In this document: in pieces, positions 1-5,208 of the stretch
Position numbering within the stretch: position 1 is the first letter of the stretch
Layout of the letters: the number at the start of each line of letters is the position of its first letter
Assembly: GCA_002787295.1 (NCBI GenBank)
Contig: PCWJ01000012.1
Coordinates: 597 to 7,552, forward strand
Direction: 5' to 3'
DNA length: 6,956 nucleotides
Source: Candidatus Nealsonbacteria bacterium CG11_big_fil_rev_8_21_14_0_20_37_68
GTDB lineage: Bacteria; Patescibacteriota; Minisyncoccia; Minisyncoccales; GCA-002782225
The notes under the pieces: generated by a model
The model's input: only the letters and a program-made list of their open reading frames with translations
The model's database searches: none
What the model was told of the DNA's origin: nothing
Position numbers and translations under genes: made by a program

Positions 1-889
1 AAGAAATTTGTTTGGCTTTCGGGAAATCTTTTTTAAATTGGATAATATTTGAGAAAGACGCCCCTCTCCAGCGATAGATCGCCTGATCATCGTCAGCGCA
101 GACAGTCAGATTGTTTTTTGATTCAGCCAGAATTTTTATAAGCTCGTATTGCGCCCAGTTTGTATCCTGAAATTCATCGACTAAAATGTATTTGAATTTT
201 TCCCTGTATTTTTTCAAAATCAGTTGCCTCTTCTGAAACAGTTTCAAACAATAATTTATCAAATCGCCAAAATCCAAAGAACTGTTCTCTAAAAGCAAGC
301 GCTGATAAGTATGGAAAGCTCCAGCCACTTCTTTTATCCTCTCCGTTTCATCATCTTCTGGCATATCGTCCCTGGTTTTTAGCTTTTCGGCGTATTCTAA
401 ATAATCTTCAGGATAAATTCCCTGGTCTTTACAATGGGAAAAATGAGAAATTAAGGCTTGGATAAATTTCGTCGGATTTCCCAAGGGTTTGTAATAATTA
501 AGATCGAATTTATCCAAATTACGATAAACCAAAAGCCAGCCGGCCGTGTTGTCTAAAATCTTAAAATCTGCCGGCAAGCCGATATCTAAGGCATAATCGC
601 GCAAAATCCTTTCGCAGAAAGAATGGAAAGTAGAAATCCACAAATCCACATAGCCGTAGGGCAAAAGAACATCAACCCTTTCTTCCATTTCCGCGGCCGC
701 CTTTTCGGTAAAAGTTACGGCCAGTATTTCTTCTGGTTTAGTCTCCCCTTTTTCTATCAAATAAACTATTCTCTGGGTAATAACCGTCGTCTTACCGGTT
801 CCAGCCCCTGCCACAATTAAAAGCGGTCCTTTACCATGAACCACAGCTACCCTTTGTTCTTTATTTAACTTTGTTAAATCTAAGGGCAC
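1..889 (-). CDS. uvrD: UvrD/PcrA-type superfamily 1 DNA helicase, N-terminal part (runs off left edge)
   Basis: This is an ATP-dependent 3'-5' DNA helicase of the UvrD/PcrA/Rep family, acting in DNA repair and replication restart. About 296 residues are visible. In order they show the Q motif (LNKEQRVAV, Q12), Walker A (AGAGTGKTT, residues 27-35), motif Ia (VTFTEKAAAEM, 58-68), motif Ib (STFHSFCERIL, 86-96), the DEFQD Walker B (238-242), and motif III (DDDQAIYRWRGA) near the cut edge. The remaining helicase motifs and the 2B and C-terminal parts lie outside the window. The only sensible start is a GTG at 889-887, because an in-frame TGA lies four codons upstream and the Q motif is only nine residues in. 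No SD precedes that GTG. The gene follows the DEAD-box helicase on the same strand but sits behind a terminator, so it is probably transcribed on its own. The family is certain; UvrD versus PcrA is not resolvable here. Confidence 0.93.
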   Translation of the reverse strand, partial: MPLDLTKLNKEQRVAVVHGKGPLLIVAGAGTGKTTVITQRIVYLIEKGETKPEEILAVTFTEKAAAEMEERVDVLLPYGYVDLWISTFHSFCERILRDYALDIGLPADFKILDNTAGWLLVYRNLDKFDLNYYKPLGNPTKFIQALISHFSHCKDQGIYPEDYLEYAEKLKTRDDMPEDDETERIKEVAGAFHTYQRLLLENSSLDFGDLINYCLKLFQKRQLILKKYREKFKYILVDEFQDTNWAQYELIKILAESKNNLTVCADDDQAIYRWRGASFSNIIQFKKDFPKAKQIS

Positions 890-895
890 AATATC

Positions 896-901
896 ATAAT
901 A
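896..901 (-). promoter_or_regulatory. possible -10 element for leaderless uvrD-like transcript
   Basis: The minus strand reads TATTAT, five of six matches to TATAAT, exactly six bases before the GTG start codon. Transcription would therefore begin at or next to the start codon, giving a leaderless mRNA. This fits the absence of an SD and the terminator immediately upstream. There is no recognisable -35 hexamer at 16-18 bp, so the call is weak. Confidence 0.3.
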
Positions 902-903
902 TC

Positions 904-928
904 AAAAAATCGCCCTCTTGGCGATTTT
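904..928 (-). terminator. Rho-independent terminator of the DEAD-box helicase gene
   Basis: Read on the minus strand, a perfect 9-bp stem (AAAATCGCC pairing with GGCGATTTT, loop of five) ends in a run of six T. It lies about 70 bp after the stop codon of the DEAD-box helicase and 15 bp before the start of the uvrD-like gene, separating the two. On the plus strand the trailing run is only four T followed by A, so activity in that direction should be weaker. Confidence 0.8.
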
Positions 929-994
929 AAACTAAATCTGTCTTAGTTCCTATTTATAACTTTAAGTTAATTTTAATTATTCTATTTGTAGCGC

Positions 995-2212
995 TTAATC
1001 AATAAATGTCAACGCCGTCCCTCGTTTATTCCATCGGCCGGTACGCCCAATGCGGTGGATATAGTCATCGTAAGTTGCCGGTATGTCGTAGTTAATAACA
1101 TGACTCACGTCGGCAATATCTAACCCTCTAGCCGCAACGTCGGTTGCCACTAAAACTTGGATGCGGTTATCCTTAAACATACCTAGCGCTCGTTGGCGCT
1201 GAGAATGATTTTTATTTCCATGTATTGATTCGGCCTTAAAGCCTTTATGGATAAGCATTTTTGAGAGTTTTTCTACTCCGTATTTGGTCCGTCCGAAAAT
1301 AAGCACTTTATTAAATTCTCTTTGATTTAAAAGATTATTTAAAACGTCTAATTTTGTTTTACCTTGTTCAATCCTAACAATGTTCTGTTCAACATTTTTT
1401 GAAGTGTCCCTCGTCTTCACCGAAACCCTTACCGGATTTCTAAGAAACTCTTTAATAATTCTTTCCACCTCGTATGGAAAAGTTGCCGCGAAAAAAAGCA
1501 CCTGGCGCCCTTTTGGCACCCCATTCATTATAAAGCGCGTGTCATTGATAAAGCCCATATCAAGCATTCTGTCGGCTTCGTCCAACACGACGGTGCTGAA
1601 CCTGGACAAATTAATCATTTTTCTTTCTATTAAATCTTTTAATCTTCCGGGCGTGCCGATAATTAAGTTGTAATTATAGCGAAGCTCTGAAATCTGTCTG
1701 CCTATACTCGCCCCTCCCACGCAGCAAACGGAAAACATTCTCATGCCCCTGGAGAAAAATTTGAATTCCTGGTCTGTTTGAATAGCCAACTCGTGAGTGG
1801 GAGCTACAATTAAGACTTGCTCCTTCGGATTAAGCAGGATTTTATTGATGAGGGGCAAAAGAAAAGCGGCTGTCTTCCCTGTGCCGGTATCGGCAATGCC
1901 CACAACATCAAAACCCTCAATAATATGCGGAATAATTTGGTCTTGAATTGGCGTGGGTATTTTGTAACCCTTATTTGCAATAGCCCTTATTAATCGTTGA
2001 TCAATTTTAAAATCCTGAAATTTATGTTCAGTCATGAAATTTTCATTTCCTTCAGCCATAACCGCTTTGTTGATAAACTTTGCGGGGTCTATTCTTTCCC
2101 CGGTCCGGCCTATTGGTCTCCTGCGGCATAAACGTAAAGAGCCCGCATTTTTGTAGTGGGACTGAAAGAGGTATTTTTTCGGTCCTCTATTGTTAAAACT
2201 TCTTGTGTGCAT
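995..2212 (-). CDS. DEAD-box ATP-dependent RNA helicase
   Basis: This superfamily 2 RNA helicase unwinds or remodels RNA in the cytoplasm, typically in ribosome assembly, mRNA decay or cold adaptation. All core motifs are present: Q motif (PTPIQ, 86-90), motif I (ADTGTGKT, 107-114), Ia (PTHELA, 138-143, His replacing the usual Arg), Ib (TPGR, 187-190), II (DEAD, 211-214), III (AAT, 242-244, for the usual SAT), IV (VLIFGRT, 303-309), V (ATDVAARGLDI, 356-366) and VI (HRIGRTGR, 386-393). The protein ends 12 residues after motif VI, with no C-terminal RNA-binding tail. The N-terminal extension is basic and holds IDPAKFINKAV (41-51), which I associate with CPR bacterial homologues. The start at 2212 keeps that segment but lacks a clear SD. 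Internal Met52 and Met60 are alternatives, and Met60 has AAGGAAA upstream. A promoter at 2351-2379 and a structured leader precede the gene. Confidence 0.95.
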   Translation of the reverse strand: MHTRSFNNRGPKKYLFQSHYKNAGSLRLCRRRPIGRTGERIDPAKFINKAVMAEGNENFMTEHKFQDFKIDQRLIRAIANKGYKIPTPIQDQIIPHIIEGFDVVGIADTGTGKTAAFLLPLINKILLNPKEQVLIVAPTHELAIQTDQEFKFFSRGMRMFSVCCVGGASIGRQISELRYNYNLIIGTPGRLKDLIERKMINLSRFSTVVLDEADRMLDMGFINDTRFIMNGVPKGRQVLFFAATFPYEVERIIKEFLRNPVRVSVKTRDTSKNVEQNIVRIEQGKTKLDVLNNLLNQREFNKVLIFGRTKYGVEKLSKMLIHKGFKAESIHGNKNHSQRQRALGMFKDNRIQVLVATDVAARGLDIADVSHVINYDIPATYDDYIHRIGRTGRWNKRGTALTFID

Positions 2213-2226
2213 AATTTTTATAACAT

Positions 2227-2254
2227 CCGGTCTTTACAAATAAAAAAAGACCGG
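2227..2254 (-). promoter_or_regulatory. leader hairpin just upstream of the DEAD-box helicase start
   Basis: A perfect 9-bp inverted repeat (CCGGTCTTT and AAAGACCGG) encloses a 10-base A/T-rich loop. On the minus strand it ends 14 bases before the ATG at 2212, inside the predicted 5' leader. There is no T-run directly after the stem, so it does not look like a simple terminator. It could control ribosome access or mRNA stability. The structure is seen in the sequence; the role is inferred. Confidence 0.5.
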
Positions 2255-2275
2255 TTGGTCTCGTAGATTCTTAAA

Positions 2276-2313
2276 TAAAGCTCTAAAGCTTTAATTTTTA
2301 TGAGAATATTCTC
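2276..2313 (-). repeat. two further inverted repeats in the DEAD-box helicase leader
   Basis: A 6-bp stem with a 6-base loop (TAAAGC and GCTTTA, 2276-2293) is followed by a perfect 12-bp palindrome, GAGAATATTCTC (2302-2313). Both lie between the predicted promoter and the helicase start. The palindrome could be a DNA operator about 30 bp downstream of the transcription start, or half of an mRNA fold. No family of sites is recognised. Confidence 0.4.
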
Positions 2314-2350
2314 TTAAAACTAAAAAACTATGAGATTCAGTTACGCTAAT

Positions 2351-2379
2351 AGTATATATTAAGATTAATATTCTGTCAA
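2351..2379 (-). promoter_or_regulatory. sigma70-like promoter for the DEAD-box helicase
   Basis: The minus strand has a consensus -35 TTGACA (2379-2374), a 17-bp spacer, and the -10 TATACT (2356-2351), a five-of-six match. Transcription would start near 2344, giving a leader of about 130 nt before the ATG at 2212. That leader is long for such a compact genome and contains three inverted repeats. Confidence 0.75.
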
Positions 2380-2594
2380 GCCATTTCTAAAATCTTAATT
2401 TCATATCTACTTTCAGAATAGCTCCATCCTAAAGAAAAATCAGAATATAGTAGAATGCTGCGGGGCTTGAACGCTATTAGAACCTATTTTATGAGGACAA
2501 AGGAGTATTTTAAGATACCGGTTTTGACTACTCCATAGTCTATCCCATCCTGCTACCCACTATTTTGCGGTATTTAGCCGTACGAAGATCTGAT
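2380..2594. other. intergenic stretch between divergent promoters, no gene recognised
   Basis: This spacer of about 215 bp holds no supported coding region. The longest noticeable plus-strand frame is 27 codons (2455-2538) without an SD. Some pairing potential is visible. GGAGTA (2502-2507) can pair with TACTCC (2528-2533). ATACCG (2515-2520) can pair with CGGTAT (2568-2573), enclosing a small GACTA/TAGTC hairpin (2526-2540). It matches no T-box, tRNA, tmRNA, RNase P or SRP RNA pattern that I can recognise. It could hold a small RNA or be unconstrained spacer. Confidence 0.35.
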
Positions 2595-2623
2595 TTGACA
2601 AGTACTATAAAATAAAGTATTAT
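2595..2623 (+). promoter_or_regulatory. strong sigma70-like promoter of the AlaRS-pair operon
   Basis: A consensus -35 TTGACA (2595-2600), an optimal 17-bp spacer and the -10 TATTAT (2618-2623, five of six matches) precede the operon. The predicted start of transcription is near 2630, leaving a leader of only about 43 nt before the GTG start. That leaves no room for a T-box riboswitch, the usual control of many bacterial synthetase genes, so any control should act at the DNA or at translation. Confidence 0.8.
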
Positions 2624-2627
2624 AAAA
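2600..2627 (+). repeat. tandem imperfect 13-bp direct repeat inside the promoter
   Basis: AAGTACTATAAAA (2600-2612) and AAGTATTATAAAA (2615-2627) differ at one position and are spaced with a period of 15 bp. The second copy contains the -10 hexamer and the first fills the spacer. This may be a paired binding site for a regulator or simply low-complexity A/T promoter sequence. Confidence 0.45.
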
Positions 2628-2639
2628 CGTCAATTGACG
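2628..2639. promoter_or_regulatory. perfect 12-bp palindrome over the transcription start (candidate operator)
   Basis: CGTCAATTGACG is its own reverse complement and begins five bases after the -10 element, so it spans the predicted transcription start. A site here would block initiation when bound by a dimeric repressor. It has no loop, so an RNA hairpin is less likely than a DNA operator. No regulator gene is present in the window. Confidence 0.5.
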
Positions 2640-2657
2640 GTTCTTTAATAATGAAAT

Positions 2658-2664
2658 AGGAGGT
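2658..2664 (+). promoter_or_regulatory. strong ribosome binding site fixing a GTG start
   Basis: AGGAGGT lies eight bases before the GTG at 2673, ideal spacing. It supports this GTG over the in-frame ATG at 2697, which has no SD. Confidence 0.85.
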
Positions 2665-2672
2665 ATCGACCC

Positions 2673-3875
2673 GTGAAACGATCATTGAATGATACAATGT
2701 TAGTAAAACAGATAAGGCTAGCACTTCTAAACCACCACCAAAACAAAGAGTACAGAGTTTTCAGCTCTTTCCCCCTAATTTCTAGCGACCCGACAGTCAT
2801 GTTCATCAATGCAACCATCACTCCCTTTAAACACTATTTCCTCAATGAAGAGCAACCAATAAACTACGCTTTCATCCAAAGATGCTTTAGAATGGGCGGA
2901 GCCAGCGAACTTGAACTGGTAGGAACCAATCCTTACTACCACACTTTTTTTGAAATGTTTGGCAGTGGAACCTTTTCTATCAGCTACCAGGAAGCTGTCT
3001 CTTACCTGCTAGAACTGCTTAACCTTCTGGCTTTTAAGCAAGATCAACTGTATTTTGCCACGCCCAAAGAGCAAGACTTTAGAAAAAGCTTGATAGCCAA
3101 TAATGTCGAGCCCACCCATATTTTTAACCTCGGAGAGAGAAAACTCTTTTGGCAGGAGTGGAAGTTCGGAAGGTTCGGCCCAGTCGGAAGCGGTTTAACT
3201 GTTGTTTACTCCCGTTCTCCAAAAAAGGTTAGCTCTATAAAAGAAATAGTTAAGGGGTCAGACGAATTTATCGAATTGGCCAATCTCATCCACGTGTACG
3301 GCAAAGAAATGTCTGATGGTAGCATTGTGCCCGCAAAAAACCCTGGCTTTGAATTCGCAGTAGGTATTGAAAGACTAGCTGCTACTCTGCAAGGATGCAA
3401 CAATTACCAAATAGATACTATTTCACCGCTTACCGAGCTTGTTACTTCCTTCTTTAAGGAAAAGGGTTGTTATCCCGACGGTGCAGTTGTCCGGCTACTG
3501 ACCGACCATTTAAGGGGTATCTGTGTTTTAACCGATGAGGGTTTAAAGCCCGCCAATAAAAGACAGGGCTATGTTTTCAGGAAACTAATCAGGAGAACAT
3601 TAGAAAAATTCTGGATAGTTATTGGGCAAATCTGTCCAATTGAGCCGCTGGTAGAACAATTCTGCTGTCAATTTAACCAGTGTAGCGAAGAAAAAATATC
3701 ACCAACAGAAACAGCAGAACTATTTGCCGAAGAGACCAATGTTTTCTTAACAGGAATTGAGAGAGCGAAAAAAGTCCTAAAGAAAAATCCCGACATATCC
3801 CCTGCTGTACTTCTGGATACTTACGGACTTCCCAAAACTCTAATTCCAATTCTTGAACAAGGAGGTGAAAAATGA
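2673..3875 (+). CDS. divergent alanyl-tRNA synthetase paralogue, catalytic and tRNA-recognition regions only
   Basis: This 400-aa protein is homologous along its length to the first roughly 440 residues of AlaRS. Visible landmarks are a motif 1-like SSDPTVMFINATITPFK (37-53), the motif 2 region QRCFRMGG (69-76) with the ATP-contacting Arg73, YHTFFEMFGSGTFS (89-102), FWQEW (159-163), and motif 3 GIERL with Arg234. The tRNA-recognition region has DHLR (278-281), PAN (Asn295), GYVFRKLIRR (299-308) and LLDTYGLP (380-387). The amino-acid side is altered. The usual GDTGPCGPCTEI is replaced by a stretch around FGPVGSGLTVVY without cysteines (168-179), and the motif 3 Asp equivalent is Glu227. The editing and C-Ala domains are absent. 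The stop overlaps the next gene by 4 bp. It may be a non-catalytic or altered-specificity partner of the downstream AlaRS; this is inferred from coupling and divergence. Confidence 0.88.
   Translation: MKRSLNDTMLVKQIRLALLNHHQNKEYRVFSSFPLISSDPTVMFINATITPFKHYFLNEEQPINYAFIQRCFRMGGASELELVGTNPYYHTFFEMFGSGTFSISYQEAVSYLLELLNLLAFKQDQLYFATPKEQDFRKSLIANNVEPTHIFNLGERKLFWQEWKFGRFGPVGSGLTVVYSRSPKKVSSIKEIVKGSDEFIELANLIHVYGKEMSDGSIVPAKNPGFEFAVGIERLAATLQGCNNYQIDTISPLTELVTSFFKEKGCYPDGAVVRLLTDHLRGICVLTDEGLKPANKRQGYVFRKLIRRTLEKFWIVIGQICPIEPLVEQFCCQFNQCSEEKISPTETAELFAEETNVFLTGIERAKKVLKKNPDISPAVLLDTYGLPKTLIPILEQGGEK
3859..3868 (+). promoter_or_regulatory. strong ribosome binding site and ATGA coupling junction
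   Basis: AAGGAGGTGA, complementary to the 16S rRNA 3' end over its full length, sits three bases before the ATG at 3872. It lies inside the last codons of the upstream gene, whose TGA stop (3873-3875) overlaps that ATG. Such junctions normally give coupled translation and similar amounts of the two proteins. Confidence 0.85.
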
Positions 3876-5182
3876 GCATAACAAGTAAAGAGATACGGAA
3901 AAAGTTTCTTGATTATTTTTCAGAGCATAGCCACCTGATATTGGAAAGCGCCTCTTTGGTGCCAATTAACGACCCCACTCTATTGGTCGTCAATTCCGGA
4001 ATGGCTCCCCTAAAATCCTATTTTACCGGAGAACAACGGCCACCCCAGCAACGCCTCTGCAACATTCAGAAATGCGTGAGAACGAACGACATTGAGAGCG
4101 TGGGCGACAGGCACCATCTGACCTTCTTTGAAATGATGGGCAACTGGTCAATCGGAGACTATTTTAAGGAAGAAGCTGTCGATTTTGCCTGGGATCTACT
4201 CAAAAACGGTTTTGGTTTCGATTTGTCTCAAATGTACGCCACCGTATTCGGCGGTGATAAAAAATTTCCAGCAGTTCCCCCAGATGAAGAATCAAAGGTA
4301 GCTTGGGAGAAATATTTACCAAAGGACAGAATTATTTCTCTTGGCGCCAAATTTAACTTCTGGGGACCTGCCGGAGACACCGGACCCTGCGGTCCTTGTA
4401 CGGAAATCTTTATAGACCGTGGAAAAAATTACGGTTGCGGCAAAGACAGTTGCGACCCCAGCTGTAATTGCGAACGTTTCCTGGAGATATGGAACGCCGG
4501 GGTGTTTATGGAGTACTACCTTGACGAAAATGGGAACTTGAGGGAATTACCCCTAAAAAGCGTCGATGCTGGTGCTGGTCTCGATAGATTTGCAGTAATC
4601 CTTCAAGGAGTAGACTCTATCTATGAAACAGACTTACTCTCTCCCATAGTAGAGGTTTTTGCTCCAAAGGATAATCTAGAATCGAAATCAGTCCGCATTA
4701 TGACCGATCACCTACGCTGCGCCACCTTCATGATTGCTGACGGTATCTATCCGGCTAACACCAAAAGGGAGTACATTGTAAGGCGAATCATAAGAAGAGC
4801 GCTTCTCCACGCTCGTCTTGCCGAAAAAGACCCAGAGTCTTTCATTCGGGCCACTAAAGTGGTAGTAGAGCTCTTCTCTCCTTACTATCCTGAACTGATC
4901 AGATCTCAGGGTATCGTTGAGATGGCTATCAGGAGAGAAACCGCTACTTTCGGCAAAACGCTAAATCGAGGCCTCAAGGAACTAGAAAAGGTTTTCCCCA
5001 AGTCTCAAGAAGTTATTAGCGGGGCCGATGCTTTCAAGCTCTATGAAACCTACGGTTTTCCTCTGGAGCTAACAAAAGAAATCGCTGCAGAAAAAAGCTT
5101 GAAGGTTGATGAGGAGGGTTATAAGAATCAACTTGAAAAGCACAAAGAACGCAGTCGACAAGCAAAAGGAGGTGTCCAATAA
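3872..5182 (+). CDS. alaS: minimal alanyl-tRNA synthetase (no editing or C-Ala domain)
   Basis: The predicted reaction is charging of tRNA-Ala with alanine in the cytoplasm. Canonical features are motif 1 (SLVPINDPTLLVVNSGM, 28-44), motif 2 (QKCVR with Arg70, FFEMMGN 85-91), the alanine/ATP pocket stretch GPAGDTGPCGPCTEI (165-179, with Trp164), EIWN (205-208) and motif 3 (SVDAGAGLDRF, 230-240, with Asp232 and Arg239). The tRNA-recognition region contains DHLR (279-282), PAN (Asn296), REYIVRRIIRRA (299-310) and LYETYGFPLELT (390-401). A cysteine-rich insert (C189, C194, C198, C200) precedes EIWN. At 436 aa it is about half the usual length of roughly 850-900 and stops where the editing domain should begin. 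It therefore resembles the active N-terminal fragment of E. coli AlaRS. It could be the cell's only AlaRS or a second copy. Proofreading of mis-charged Ser or Gly would need a separate protein, and none is in the window. Confidence 0.93.
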   Translation: MSITSKEIRKKFLDYFSEHSHLILESASLVPINDPTLLVVNSGMAPLKSYFTGEQRPPQQRLCNIQKCVRTNDIESVGDRHHLTFFEMMGNWSIGDYFKEEAVDFAWDLLKNGFGFDLSQMYATVFGGDKKFPAVPPDEESKVAWEKYLPKDRIISLGAKFNFWGPAGDTGPCGPCTEIFIDRGKNYGCGKDSCDPSCNCERFLEIWNAGVFMEYYLDENGNLRELPLKSVDAGAGLDRFAVILQGVDSIYETDLLSPIVEVFAPKDNLESKSVRIMTDHLRCATFMIADGIYPANTKREYIVRRIIRRALLHARLAEKDPESFIRATKVVVELFSPYYPELIRSQGIVEMAIRRETATFGKTLNRGLKELEKVFPKSQEVISGADAFKLYETYGFPLELTKEIAAEKSLKVDEEGYKNQLEKHKERSRQAKGGVQ

Positions 5183-5208
5183 TAAAGACATCTCCTTTTT
5201 TATTTTTT
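5164..5208 (+). terminator. Rho-independent terminator of the AlaRS-pair operon
   Basis: A 13-bp stem with one G-U pair (AAAAGGAGGTGTC, 5164-5176, with GACATCTCCTTTT, 5187-5199) and a 10-base loop is followed by TTTTTTATTTTTT (5196-5208). The left arm lies inside the last codons of the upstream gene. The right side overlaps the stop of the convergent methyltransferase gene. On the minus strand the stem is followed by only four T, so termination that way is possible but weaker. Confidence 0.92.

Noticed and set aside
623..820. 65-codon plus-strand open frame
   Set aside because: It lies fully opposite the conserved UvrD N-terminal motifs and has no SD or family pattern.
1380..1673. 97-codon plus-strand open frame
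   Set aside because: It is antisense to the conserved core of the DEAD-box helicase and shows no recognisable domain.
2455..2538. 27-codon plus-strand frame as a leader peptide for the AlaRS operon
   Set aside because: There is no SD, no run of alanine codons, and it lies upstream of the predicted operon promoter, so it would not be on that transcript.
2461..2580. Minus-strand pieces resembling a tRNA T-loop (TTCAAGC) and an rRNA fragment (GGCTAAATACC)
   Set aside because: The flanking bases do not form a tRNA T-stem or acceptor stem, and the rRNA likeness is about ten bases only.
2624..2672. T-box riboswitch controlling the AlaRS pair
   Set aside because: The leader after the predicted start is only about 43 nt, and no T-box consensus or antiterminator is seen here or further upstream.
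3206..3879. Two minus-strand open frames of 65 and 68 codons (3206-3403 and 3673-3879)
   Set aside because: Both are antisense to the divergent AlaRS paralogue, whose frame is supported by family motifs.
3840..3880. The two AlaRS genes as one gene broken by a frameshift
   Set aside because: Both contain a full set of class II motifs from motif 1 to the LLDTYG/LYETYG segment, so they are two homologous proteins in series, each with its own strong SD.
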